DNA from: Selenomonadales bacterium 4137-cl
Lineage (GTDB): Bacteria; Bacillota; Negativicutes; Sporomusales; UBA7701
Length of the DNA stretch: 64,000 nucleotides
Assembly: GCA_032334055.1 (NCBI GenBank)
Contig: JAUOZS010000001.1
Span: forward strand, 2,392,501 to 2,456,500
Direction of reading: 5' to 3'
Part shown: in pieces, positions 49,617 to 59,251 of the stretch
Layout: every line of letters starts with the position of its first letter
Numbering within the stretch: position 1 is the stretch's first letter
Position numbers and translations under genes: made by a program
Notes under the pieces: model-generated
Databases searched by the model: none
Told to the model about the DNA's origin: nothing
Seen by the model: only the letters and a program-made list of their open reading frames with translations

Positions 49617-51014
49617 TCACCTCGCTTGAGCCGGGGCCAGGTTCAGCCTGCGGCCTTTGTAGAATTCGTCGTAGATTCTGGTCCGGTAGGTATGGTGTTT
49701 CGCGTCCAGCAACGTGTTGGTGATCCGGTCAAGGAGGTTCGCCGTGCCGGTGTAGCCGACCGAGAGGATGCGCTGGCCGCCCATGCGGTCGAGGATGGGG
49801 AAGCCCAGCCTGACCAGTGGTATGCCTTCTTTCTCGGTGAGATAGCGGCCGTCGGACGGGCCGATGGCGATGTTGGCCCCGGCGGCGGCGCTGCGGAAAC
49901 GGATTTCGGCGAAGTCGGTCTCGCTGAGAAAATAGCTTGGCTCAGGCGACGCGGCCAGGACGTCCTTGAAGAGGGAAACCGCTTCGCCGCCTGCGCCGCC
50001 GGCGGCCACGACCGTCGGCCAGACGCCGTTCTCGAGGCAGGTCCGCGTGACGGCGTAGACCATCTCCGGTTCGCCGAAGATGACGCTGCGGCCGGCGAAG
50101 TTGTGTTTGTGGGAATCGATCATCGCGTCCAGCAGCCGGCCCCGCTCGGCGAGCACGCCCGCCGGGACCTTGCGGCCGGTTATTTCCCTGAGCGTCCGCA
50201 GGAAGAGGTCGGTCGCCGCCACCCCGATGGGGATGGGCAGGCGGTGGAGGGCGACGCCGTATTCGTCGGCCAGCAGTTGCCCGGGGGATAAGGCCGGCGG
50301 CACGGTAACCCCCATCTCGATGGTCGCCGCCGCTCCGGGCATGGCCCGGATGGCGTCCAGCGGCGTCCCTCCCGGCGCCATTTTGGTGTAATGGTCGGAG
50401 TACGGACGGTCGAGGGTGTCGGCGAAATCGGGCAGCAGGGTGTACTCTATGTCCATGGCCGCCAACAGGCGTTTGAGCTCGCGGATGTCGGCCGGGCTGA
50501 CGTTGGCGGCGATGATGTTGATTTTGTCGTGCCGGGGCGTCGGCTGAGCGAGGGCGGCGACGATCCGCCGCAGGGCCAGGTAGTAGCCGTCGGCCTGGCT
50601 GCCGCCATAGCCGGGCGTGCTCACCGGCACGATAACCAGGTCGGCCAGGCCGCGTTCGGCCAGGTATTCGGCGGCGAGCCGCTCGATGTCCTCGCCGATC
50701 GTCTCGGCCAGGCAGGTGGTGAGGATGCCGATCAGCCGCGGGTCGTAAACTTTGCGGATGTTGTCGAGGGCCTGTTTGAGGTTTTCCCCGCCGCCGTAGA
50801 CGGTGCCCTTTTCATTGAGGGCCGAGGAGCCGACGTCGACGGGTTCGTTGAAATGCTCGGCCATTGTGCGGCGCATATAGGTGCTGCAGCCCTGGGAACC
50901 GTGGATGAGCACCATTGCGCCCTCCACTCCCTTTAAGGGCAGGATGCCGCCGATGGGCATGCACATATGGCAGGGGTTTTCGCTGACGCTTTTCGCGACC
51001 TTAAGATCAGCCAT
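49617..51014 (-). CDS. nifN: FeMo-cofactor scaffold NifN
   Basis: 465 residues, homologous to NifK. PCHMCMPIGGILPLKGVEGAMVLIHGSQGCSTYMRRTMAEHFNEPVDVGSSALNE and TTCLAETIGEDI retain the cluster-site cysteines. With NifE it forms the scaffold on which NifB-co is matured with Mo and homocitrate. The start overlaps the nifE stop by 8 bases, with GGGAGG upstream. Confidence 0.93.
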   Translation of the reverse strand: MADLKVAKSVSENPCHMCMPIGGILPLKGVEGAMVLIHGSQGCSTYMRRTMAEHFNEPVDVGSSALNEKGTVYGGGENLKQALDNIRKVYDPRLIGILTTCLAETIGEDIERLAAEYLAERGLADLVIVPVSTPGYGGSQADGYYLALRRIVAALAQPTPRHDKINIIAANVSPADIRELKRLLAAMDIEYTLLPDFADTLDRPYSDHYTKMAPGGTPLDAIRAMPGAAATIEMGVTVPPALSPGQLLADEYGVALHRLPIPIGVAATDLFLRTLREITGRKVPAGVLAERGRLLDAMIDSHKHNFAGRSVIFGEPEMVYAVTRTCLENGVWPTVVAAGGAGGEAVSLFKDVLAASPEPSYFLSETDFAEIRFRSAAAGANIAIGPSDGRYLTEKEGIPLVRLGFPILDRMGGQRILSVGYTGTANLLDRITNTLLDAKHHTYRTRIYDEFYKGRRLNLAPAQAR

Positions 51015-52374
51015 CGAGATCGCCTCCCATCTTGGCGTGCCGCCAGACCGGCGAGCAGAGGGTGGTGTAGACTTCGGCCGCGAAGTTGACGGCGCCGGCG
51101 TAGCCGGACAGGGGATGCTTGCGGTCGTGGTTATGGTCGATGAAGGCTCTGCCGAGTTTGTAGGCCAGCGGCCGTTCCTTGACCCCGCCGACCAGCAGGT
51201 CGGCCCCCTGCTCGGTCATAAATTTCTCCAGTTCGGACGGGTTGGCGTCGTCGAGAATTACGGTGCCGTCGGCCACCAGGGAATCGATGGTCTCGTATTC
51301 TTCCTTGCGGCCGGTCTGGGTGCCGACCATGACGACTTCAACGCCCAGTTCGCGGAACTGCTTGATGAGCGAGATAGCCTTGAAGCCGCCGCCGACGTAG
51401 ACGGCCGCCTTCTTGCCGGCCAGCTTGGCGCGGTAGCCGTCGATGACCGGCTGAACCTTGGCCGTTTCGCGGGCGATCAGTTCCTCGGCCCGCTCGCTCA
51501 GGCTCCCGCCGCCCAGGGCGGCGGCGATGCGGCGGAGGGAGTCGGCGGTGTCGGCGAGCCCCAGGAAGGAGACGTGCATGTAGGGGATGCCGTAGGCTTC
51601 TTCCATCCGACCGGCCAGGTAGACCATTGAGCCGGCGCACTGGATGATGTTGAGGCGGGCGCGGGTGGCTTTCTTGAGCTCGCCGTAGCTGGAGTCGCCG
51701 GTGAAGACGGCGTTGATGTCGACCCCGACCTGCGCCAGGTAATCGCGGATGATCCACGCTTCGCCGGCCAGGTTGAAGTCGCCGAGATAGTTGATGCTGC
51801 GGTCCTTGCCGACGAGCGCCGCTTCCGCCGGCGTTGCGGGGGCGGTGAGGCGGAAAAGGGCGTCGCAGGCCGCCCGGTAGCCGGCGGCCTTGTTGCCGGC
51901 GAAGCCGCTGGACTGCACCGGGATGACCTCGATGCCGTGGCGGTTCGCCGCCGCTTTGGCGACCGCCTCCAGGTCGTCGCCGATTACGCCGACGATGCAG
52001 GTGGAATAGATGAAGACGAGTTTGGGACTGTATTTGGCGACTAGTTCGTCGATGGCCGCGGCCAGTTTTTTCTCGCCGCCGAAAATTATATCCCGCTCCT
52101 TGAGGTCGGTGGAGAAGCTGTTGCGGTACAGGTCTTCGCCGCTGGTGAGGCTGCCGCGGATGTCCCAGGTGTAGCTGGCGCAGCCGATGGGGCCGTGCAC
52201 CAGGTGGATGGCGTCGGTGATGGGGTTGAGGACGACGCGGGCGCCGCAGTAGACGCAGGCCCGCTGGCTGACGGCGCCGGCGATGCTGTCGTCGTCGCAT
52301 TTGAGGCGGCTTATCTGCCGGCCCTTGGTGGTGATGAAGTCCTGCCGTCCGTCGATCGCTACGGCCTGCGCCAT
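51007..52374 (-). CDS. nifE: FeMo-cofactor scaffold NifE
   Basis: 455 residues, homologous to NifD. ACVYCGARVVLNPITDAIHLVHGPIGCASYTWDIRG and IYSTCIVGVIGDDLEAV carry the three cluster cysteines; IIQCAGSMVYLAGRMEE matches the cofactor-side Cys region. The ATG at 52374 has GGGAG 8 bases upstream. It pairs with NifN encoded directly downstream. Confidence 0.94.
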   Translation of the reverse strand: MAQAVAIDGRQDFITTKGRQISRLKCDDDSIAGAVSQRACVYCGARVVLNPITDAIHLVHGPIGCASYTWDIRGSLTSGEDLYRNSFSTDLKERDIIFGGEKKLAAAIDELVAKYSPKLVFIYSTCIVGVIGDDLEAVAKAAANRHGIEVIPVQSSGFAGNKAAGYRAACDALFRLTAPATPAEAALVGKDRSINYLGDFNLAGEAWIIRDYLAQVGVDINAVFTGDSSYGELKKATRARLNIIQCAGSMVYLAGRMEEAYGIPYMHVSFLGLADTADSLRRIAAALGGGSLSERAEELIARETAKVQPVIDGYRAKLAGKKAAVYVGGGFKAISLIKQFRELGVEVVMVGTQTGRKEEYETIDSLVADGTVILDDANPSELEKFMTEQGADLLVGGVKERPLAYKLGRAFIDHNHDRKHPLSGYAGAVNFAAEVYTTLCSPVWRHAKMGGDLDG

Positions 52375-52410
52375 GGTTTTCACTCCCTTTTCCCGCTGAC
52401 GCGGCAGTTT

Positions 52411-53796
52411 TTACATGACGAGCTCGAAATCCTCGTCGGCGGCGTCGCGGTCCTGCCTGTCGAGGAGCGCGCCGGCGATCATCTCGACCAGCCGCATGGC
52501 GCCCCGGTAGCCGACGACCGGCAGGTAGGAATGGACGCTGCGGTCGAGGATGGGGAAGCCGACGCGGACGAAGGGGATGTCTTCCGCCCTGGCGATATAT
52601 TTGCCGTAAGTGTTGCCGATCAAAAGGTCGACCGGTTCGTTCTTGATAAGCTGATGGAGGGCGAAGAGGTCGCCGCCGGCCTTGATGTTGGCCTTGTGGC
52701 CGGACTGACCGGCGATTGCGGCGATGTCCTCCTCGAAGCTGCCAACGTCCGAGCCGATGGCGCCGCCCGGCGTGCCGGTGAGGACATGGACGGGCACCAT
52801 GCCGAGGCTGACGGCGAACTCGGTCAGGCCGGTGACGACGTCGGGGTCGCCGAAGATGGCCACCTTCTTGCCGTGGAAGTGGAAGTGGGTGTCGGTCATG
52901 ATGTCGACCAGTTGGCCGCGCTCTTCCTCAAGCGCCCACGGCACCTCTTTCACGAAGGCCCGCCTGAGCGCCATCACGAAGGCGTCGGTGGCTTTGATGC
53001 CGATCGGCGTCTTGAGGGTTACGGCCGGCACCCTGCACTTTTTGGCGAGCGCCTCGGCGGCGTCGCTGGACGCGAACCGCCCGAGGGCCACGGTGAGCTT
53101 GCTGGCGCCGCTGTCGGCCAGTTCGGCCAGCTTCGTCCCGCCCTTGGGGAACATGACGAATTCGCCGGTCATGGGGGTGTCGACGACGCCGCTGGTGTCG
53201 GGAAACATGATGAACGGTACGCCCATCAGGTGGGCGATGCGTTTGATCTCCCGCATGTCGCCGGGGTTGACGAAGCCGGGGATGAGGTTGGCCTGCTCCT
53301 TCTTGATGGCGGCGGCCTCGGCGAAGTAGCTGACCATCGCCTTGGTCATGTTGGAAAAGCCGGTGATGTGCGAGCCCTGGTAGCTGGGGGTGTTGGCGTG
53401 GAAGACCGTTTTGCCCTCGGGGATGTCGGCGTCCTTGATGATGCTGGGGATGTCGTCGCCGATCGTCTCGGTCAGGCAGGTGGTGTGGACGGCGATGATG
53501 TCGGGATTATATATCTGGAAGATGTTCTTGATGGCCGTCTTGAGGTTGGCGCCGCCGCCGAAGACGGACGCGCCTTCGGTGAAGGAGCTGGTCGACGCCA
53601 TTATCGGGTCGCGGAAATGGCGGGTGAGGTGCATGCGGTGGTAGGAACAGCAGCCCTGCGACCCGTGGCTATGGGGCAGGCAGCCGTGCACCCCCAGGGC
53701 GGCATACATGGCGCCGATGGGCTGGCAGGTCTTGGCGGGGTTTATCATGCCGCCGCTGGTGCGTTCGGTGAATTCCTTGGGGGTCGCGTCAAGCAT
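52411..53796 (-). CDS. nifK: Mo-nitrogenase beta subunit NifK
   Basis: 461 residues, the short form lacking the roughly 50-residue N-terminal extension of the Azotobacter protein, as usual in clostridial-type nitrogenases. P-cluster ligands are C24 (TCQPIGA), C49 (GSQGCCSYH) and C107 (TTCLTETIGDD). It forms the alpha2-beta2 dinitrogenase with NifD. It starts a base after the nifD stop with AAGGAG upstream. Confidence 0.96.
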   Translation of the reverse strand: MLDATPKEFTERTSGGMINPAKTCQPIGAMYAALGVHGCLPHSHGSQGCCSYHRMHLTRHFRDPIMASTSSFTEGASVFGGGANLKTAIKNIFQIYNPDIIAVHTTCLTETIGDDIPSIIKDADIPEGKTVFHANTPSYQGSHITGFSNMTKAMVSYFAEAAAIKKEQANLIPGFVNPGDMREIKRIAHLMGVPFIMFPDTSGVVDTPMTGEFVMFPKGGTKLAELADSGASKLTVALGRFASSDAAEALAKKCRVPAVTLKTPIGIKATDAFVMALRRAFVKEVPWALEEERGQLVDIMTDTHFHFHGKKVAIFGDPDVVTGLTEFAVSLGMVPVHVLTGTPGGAIGSDVGSFEEDIAAIAGQSGHKANIKAGGDLFALHQLIKNEPVDLLIGNTYGKYIARAEDIPFVRVGFPILDRSVHSYLPVVGYRGAMRLVEMIAGALLDRQDRDAADEDFELVM

Positions 53797-53797
53797 T

Positions 53798-55411
53798 TCA
53801 GGCCACTCCTTCCTCGGTTACCGAGCCGGTCAAAAGCGGCTCTTCTTTCCAGGGGGGAACGATAAAGTTCCAGGTGGGGGAAACGAAGCCCATCGACACG
53901 TCGCGGGCGAAGTTGACCGCGCCGCCAAAACCGGCGTAGGGGCCGCTGTAGTCGTACGAATGCAGCTGCTTGGCCGGGATGCCCATTTTCTGGACGACAT
54001 ACTTGTCCTTGATGCCGGAGGCGAAAATGTCGGGCTTGAGGAGCTTGATGAATTCCTCGGTCTCGTAGTGGTTGAGGTCGTCGACCATGATCGTGCCGTC
54101 GGCCATGTCGACCTGCATGCCGGCGTAGAAACTGAGGGGGATCTGCCGCTGGAGCTCGGCCAGCTTCTCCGGCGACACCTTGAGCCGGAAACGGCGCTCG
54201 TCGGCGGTGACGTGGAGGTCGGGGATGTTTTTCGAGTCGGCGTCGGTCTTGATTTCGGGGATGACCTGCCGCCCCTCGTAGTCGTCTCTGTGGGCGAATT
54301 CGTAGCCGGCCAGCACCGTGTCGATGCCCAGTTCGGCGAAAAGCCCCTGGTAATGGTGGCCGCGGGAGCCGCCCACGAAGCAGAAGGCCGTTTTGCCCTC
54401 GCACAGCTTGCGGTACTGCTCGATCTGCGGCTCGACGCGGGCCAGTTCGCGGGCGATGATCTCCTCGGTGCGGGCGGTGAGGGCCGGGTCGTCGAAGTAG
54501 CGGGCCATGTTCCTGAGCGACTCGGCGGTGGCCGCGACGCCGATGAAGTTGACCTTCAGCCACGGGGTGCCGTACTTGGTCTCAAGCATGCCGGCGATGT
54601 AGTTGATCGAGCGGTGGCACTGCACAAGGTTAAGCTCGGCGGTGTGGGCGTTCTTGAGGTCCTCGTAGGAACCGTTGCCTGTCATGACCGACACCACGGT
54701 GTAGCCGATTTCGTCGAGGATCCGTTCGATCTCCCAACTGTCGCCGCCGATGTTGTACTCGCCGAGAAGGTTGATGGGGTACTTGCCGGCGGCTTCCTCG
54801 CGGTCGCCGGCGCCGATCACCCTTTCCACCAGGCCGTTGTTGGCGATGTGATGGCCGGCCGACTGGCTGACCCCCTTGTAGCCTTCGCAGCTGAACGCCA
54901 GGATGGGGATGCCGAGCCGTTCCTCGGCGGCCCTGGCCACGGCGTTGATGTCGTCGCCGATAAGGCCGACCGGGCAGGTGGCCGATACGGTGATCGCCTT
55001 GGGTTTGAATATCCCGGCCACCTCGTCGATCACTTTCGCCAGCTTCTTCTCGCCGCCGAATACGATATCGCTCTCCTGCATGTCGGTCGATACGCAGTAA
55101 TTCAGGAATTCCTGGCCCGGTTCATCTGCTCGCGCCTTGTTGCGGCGGGTGCCCCAGGAATAGTAGCCGCAGCCGATTGGTCCGTGGGTGATGTGGACCA
55201 TATCCTTGAGCGGGCCGAGGACGACGCCCTTGCAGCCGGCGTAGGCGCAGCCGCGGTTGGTGATGATGCCCGGAATGGTGCGGGTGTTCGCTTCTATCTC
55301 CTGCCGGTCGGCCGACGAATCTTTGATGATGATGTGCTTCTTGCGGTTCTTTTCCACTTTGGAAGGGTATTTGGCCAGCATTTCGCTGATTTGCTCCAGA
55401 GTCATGGCCAT
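53798..55411 (-). CDS. nifD: Mo-nitrogenase alpha subunit NifD
   Basis: 537 residues. P-cluster cysteines C55, C81 and C146; FeMo-co ligands C265 (VQCHRSINYIAG) and H484 (QLHSYDYSG); substrate-channel residues Gln183 and His187 (VSQSAGHHIAN). A clostridial-type insertion around 380-430 accounts for the extra length. All residues point to an active Mo enzyme, not VnfD or AnfD. It follows nifI2 in the operon. Confidence 0.97.
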   Translation of the reverse strand: MAMTLEQISEMLAKYPSKVEKNRKKHIIIKDSSADRQEIEANTRTIPGIITNRGCAYAGCKGVVLGPLKDMVHITHGPIGCGYYSWGTRRNKARADEPGQEFLNYCVSTDMQESDIVFGGEKKLAKVIDEVAGIFKPKAITVSATCPVGLIGDDINAVARAAEERLGIPILAFSCEGYKGVSQSAGHHIANNGLVERVIGAGDREEAAGKYPINLLGEYNIGGDSWEIERILDEIGYTVVSVMTGNGSYEDLKNAHTAELNLVQCHRSINYIAGMLETKYGTPWLKVNFIGVAATAESLRNMARYFDDPALTARTEEIIARELARVEPQIEQYRKLCEGKTAFCFVGGSRGHHYQGLFAELGIDTVLAGYEFAHRDDYEGRQVIPEIKTDADSKNIPDLHVTADERRFRLKVSPEKLAELQRQIPLSFYAGMQVDMADGTIMVDDLNHYETEEFIKLLKPDIFASGIKDKYVVQKMGIPAKQLHSYDYSGPYAGFGGAVNFARDVSMGFVSPTWNFIVPPWKEEPLLTGSVTEEGVA

Positions 55412-55429
55412 GGTCCATACCTCCTTTTC

Positions 55430-55843
55430 TTACAGGGCGGCGTCGCCGGCCTCGCCGGTGCGCACGCGGACGGCGTCGAGGACGGGCAGGACGAAGATTT
55501 TGCCGTCGCCTACTTTGTTGGTTGTGCGGTTGGCTTTCATGACGGCGTCGACGATGCGGGGGACGTCCTCGTCATGGGCCATGACGGTGAACATCCGCCG
55601 GGGGAAGAGCCGCGAGCCGTCGAGGAAGCCGTCGACGAGCTGCTCGGTCTCCGCCGGCTCGACCTCGTCGCCGGCCAGGGCGAGCAGCCTCGCCTTGCGT
55701 TCGGCGATGACCGACTGATCTTCGACCAGCTTGCCCCGGCCCAGCACCTTCGTGGCGGTGAAGCCGGCCACTCCGGCCTCGACCAGGGCCCGTTTCATGG
55801 CGTTGGTCTTGTTCATGCGGATGACCGCGATTATCTCTTTCAT
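55430..55843 (-). CDS. nifI2: PII-like nitrogenase regulator NifI2
   Basis: 137 residues, a GlnB-like fold with the long T-loop of the NifI2 group: MKEIIAVIRMNKTNAMKRALVEAGVAGFTATKVLGRGK and a C-terminal KVGDGKIFVLPVLDAVRVRTGE. Together with NifI1 it senses 2-oxoglutarate and ATP/ADP and switches off dinitrogenase directly when fixed nitrogen appears. Located between nifI1 and nifD. Confidence 0.95.
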   Translation of the reverse strand: MKEIIAVIRMNKTNAMKRALVEAGVAGFTATKVLGRGKLVEDQSVIAERKARLLALAGDEVEPAETEQLVDGFLDGSRLFPRRMFTVMAHDEDVPRIVDAVMKANRTTNKVGDGKIFVLPVLDAVRVRTGEAGDAAL

Positions 55844-55855
55844 GCGCCAGCCCCC

Positions 55856-56182
55856 CTACAGGCCCTTGGCGCCGCTGGAGATGGTGTAAGCCTCCTCGAT
55901 CGGGCTGACGAACACCTTGCCGTCGCCGTAGGCGCCTTTTTCGCTGGTTTTGGCCGCTGCCAGCACCGTGCGGATAACGTCGTCCTTATCCTCGTCGCGG
56001 ACGGCCATGAGGATGAGGCTTTTGGGGATTTCGTCGTATACGATGCCGCCGATCTTGATGCCCTTCTGCTTGCCGCGGCCGACGACGTCGACTACGGTGG
56101 CGGCGTGGAAACCGGCCCGCGATAATTCGGACAGCACTTCGTCCTTCTTCTCCGGCCTGACGATCGCGCGAATGAGTAGCAT
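55856..56182 (-). CDS. nifI1: PII-like nitrogenase regulator NifI1
   Basis: 108 residues: MLLIRAIVRPEKKDEVLSELSRAGFHAATVVDVVGRGKQKG, a short T-loop and GDGKVFVSPIEEAYTISSG. It partners NifI2 in post-translational control of nitrogenase, the arrangement of methanogens and anaerobic bacteria (nifH-I1-I2-D-K). Confidence 0.95.
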   Translation of the reverse strand: MLLIRAIVRPEKKDEVLSELSRAGFHAATVVDVVGRGKQKGIKIGGIVYDEIPKSLILMAVRDEDKDDVIRTVLAAAKTSEKGAYGDGKVFVSPIEEAYTISSGAKGL

Positions 56183-56206
56183 TATCCTCTTCTCCCTTCA
56201 GTCTCG

Positions 56207-57187
<981 letters not shown>

Positions 57188-57240
57188 CCATTGACCGCGA
57201 AGAAGATCCTCACCTCCCCGATTAAGCTTGTTTATGAACA

Positions 57241-57278
57241 CATCGGGGCCAATAAACAGCTGTTTATTAGCCCCGATG
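57241..57278. repeat. Hairpin containing an 18-bp perfect palindrome
   Basis: AATAAACAGCTGTTTATT (57251-57268) is flanked by CATCGGGGC and GCCCCGATG. The whole is an almost perfect 38-bp inverted repeat without T-tract. It could be an operator or an RNA hairpin. Between it and the terminator at 57336 I see nothing else. Confidence 0.6.
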
Positions 57279-57335
57279 CTATCATGCTGGCGAACTGACT
57301 CCCGGACCATATTCGGTTAGTGGGACTAGGATGCG

Positions 57336-57371
57336 AAAAGGCGCTTCGGAGCCGTGCTCCAAAGCGCCTTT
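57336..57371 (+). terminator. Intrinsic terminator
   Basis: AAAAGGCGCTT and AAGCGCCTTT pair around an inner GAGC/GCTC stem, followed by TGCTTTCTTT on the plus strand. Its gene is unclear; no coding sequence lies between 57187 and here. Confidence 0.75.
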
Positions 57372-57582
57372 GCTTTCTTTATGTTGTCGTTACTATACCA
57401 CAGACTTTTCCTGCCGGTCAATACCTCCGGCCATATTCGCAATATTCATTATTCCCCGGGGCTTTTCGCCGCTTTTTCCAGGCGCGCCCGCTGCGCGAGT
57501 CTGTTGACAATCTGTACCAATGTGTAATATCATAGTTTATAGAAATTTCCGGACAACTGTATACAGCACACGAAGCACGGGT

Positions 57583-57630
57583 ATGAAACCCAAGGGAATG
57601 AATTCCCCTGGCGTTTCATTTTTTATTTTT
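57583..57630 (+). terminator. Attenuator-like terminator in the leader of the methyltransferase operon
   Basis: A long stem (ATGAAAC with GTTTCAT, CCAAGGGAAT with ATTCCCCTGG) is followed by a T-rich run and lies 13 bp before the methyltransferase start. TTGACA at 57504-57509 with TAATAT at 57525-57530 (15 bp) may be the promoter, giving a leader of about 100 nt. Confidence 0.7.
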
Positions 57631-57642
57631 GGGGGTATGCGC

Positions 57643-58620
57643 ATGGATTGCAGACCATTGTACGAACCGCTGCCGATCGACCCCGGCCCCGTCCTGGATA
57701 TCGCCGAGGGCAACCAGCTTTATCAGGCGGTGGCGGTCGCCTGCCGGTTCGGCCTGTTCGCGGCGCTGAGCGAGAAGCAATCGGCGGCGGAGCTTGCGGC
57801 GAACAGCGGCCTGGACGGAGCGGCCGTCGCCAGGTTGCTGGATGTGCTCGCGCACGCGGGCTTGCTTGACGAGCAGGACGGAAGCTATAAAACAGCCCCG
57901 GCGGCCGAAGCCTACCTGCGGCCCACCGCCCTGCTCTATCTCGGCCATCTGTTTCCGGCCGGCTTCGCGCCGGAGTCTTTCGGCGGGCTGCTGGCCGACT
58001 GCCTGCAGGGCGGCTGCCGGGAAAGCCCGGAACCGGGCTGGAACCCGGAGCAGCTGCGCCAGATCGGCGTGTCCGGCCTCAACGGCTCCATCCAGGCCAC
58101 CGTCGCCGCGGTCGACCTCGCCGGCGCCGCCCGGCTGCTCGATCTGGGCGGCGGACACGGGTTCTACAGTATTGCCTTGGCGCAGAAATACCCCGCTCTT
58201 GCGGTCACGCTGTTCGACCTTCCGCAGGTCGTGGGCCTGGCCGGCGAGTATGTCCGCAAGTTCGGGCTGGCCGACAGGATCGGCCTGGTGGCGGGCGACT
58301 TCCTGAAGGAAGCGATCGGCGCCGACTACGACGCCGTGCTGTGCGCCAACATTCTCCATAGCACGAAGCGGGCTACGGTGCTGGCAAAGGTCTGGCAGGC
58401 CCTCAATCCGGGCGGCCGGATCATCGTCAAGTGCCGCGTGGCCGATTGCCGGCCCACGCTGACGACCGCCCTCGGAAAGCTCGTCTGGCTGGTGCGCGGC
58501 AACAGGGAGCTTCATGACGGGGCGACCTGGCACGGCTTTTTGGAGCAGCAAGGTTTTAAAGACGTAAAAACCATCAATATCCACGGCCTGTTCGCCACAA
58601 TGACAGGCGTGAAAAAATGA
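57643..58620 (+). CDS. SAM-dependent methyltransferase with winged-helix dimerisation domain
   Basis: 325 residues. The N-terminal half (LYQAVAVACRFGLFAALSEKQSAAELAANSGLDGAAVARLLDVLAHAGLL) is the winged-helix dimerisation domain of O-methyltransferases; the Rossmann domain has the SAM motif RLLDLGGGHGFYSIAL and later DYDAVLCANILHSTKR. The substrate is unknown. The ATG at 57643 lies 7 bases after GGGGG. First gene of an operon with FmdE and a dipeptide/nickel-type ABC transporter, which suggests that it may methylate a small ligand or metallophore. Confidence 0.85.
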   Translation: MDCRPLYEPLPIDPGPVLDIAEGNQLYQAVAVACRFGLFAALSEKQSAAELAANSGLDGAAVARLLDVLAHAGLLDEQDGSYKTAPAAEAYLRPTALLYLGHLFPAGFAPESFGGLLADCLQGGCRESPEPGWNPEQLRQIGVSGLNGSIQATVAAVDLAGAARLLDLGGGHGFYSIALAQKYPALAVTLFDLPQVVGLAGEYVRKFGLADRIGLVAGDFLKEAIGADYDAVLCANILHSTKRATVLAKVWQALNPGGRIIVKCRVADCRPTLTTALGKLVWLVRGNRELHDGATWHGFLEQQGFKDVKTINIHGLFATMTGVKK

Positions 58621-58636
58621 ACCGGGAGGTATCGTG

Positions 58637-59248
58637 ATGAACAAGGACTACCCACAGGATTTGCAGGAAGCGATCGAATTTCACGGGCATTTCTGCCCCG
58701 GACTGGCGATCGGCTACCGGGCGGCGAAGGCCGCGCTCGAGAAATTGGCGGCGGCCAGGGCGGGCGATGAGGAGCTGGTAGCCATCGTCGAAACCGACGC
58801 CTGCGGCGTCGATGCCGTGCAGTCGCTGCTGGGCTGCACGATGGGCAAGGGCAATCTCATTTACAAGGACTACGGCAAGCAGGTGTACACCGTCGCCAGC
58901 CGCAAGCAGGGCAAGGCCGTCCGCGTGGCGTTGAAGCCGGACGCTTTTCCCCAGCCGCCCGGCGCGGACGCCCTGCGCGCCGCTGTTTTCGGCGGCACGG
59001 CTTCGGCGGAGCAGCGCAAGGAGTTCCAGCAGTTGCAGCAGGCGAGAATCGGCCGTCTGCTGGCGGCGAATACCGATGAGCTGTTTAAGGTGGAGTGGGT
59101 CGATATGCCGTTGCCGCAGCCGGCGAGGATATTTGGCTCGGTGGTGTGCGGTTTCTGCGGCGAGGCGGTTATGGAGCCCCGCGCCCGCCTGCAGGACGGC
59201 AAGATCGCCTGCCTGTCCTGCCATGAAGAATATACGCGGGGGTGGTAA
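58637..59248 (+). CDS. FmdE-family protein
   Basis: 203 residues. The FmdE signature is EAIEFHGHFCPGLAIGYRAAKAAL, with ETDACGVDAVQSLLGCTMGKGNL and a C-terminal zinc-finger-like pair CGFCGEAV ... CLSCHEEY. In methanogens FmdE accompanies Mo/W formylmethanofuran dehydrogenase; in bacteria the family is found with metal or ABC-transport genes, with unclear role. GGGAGG lies 7 bases before the ATG. It is 16 bp after the methyltransferase. Confidence 0.88.
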   Translation: MNKDYPQDLQEAIEFHGHFCPGLAIGYRAAKAALEKLAAARAGDEELVAIVETDACGVDAVQSLLGCTMGKGNLIYKDYGKQVYTVASRKQGKAVRVALKPDAFPQPPGADALRAAVFGGTASAEQRKEFQQLQQARIGRLLAANTDELFKVEWVDMPLPQPARIFGSVVCGFCGEAVMEPRARLQDGKIACLSCHEEYTRGW

Positions 59249-59251
59249 GCC

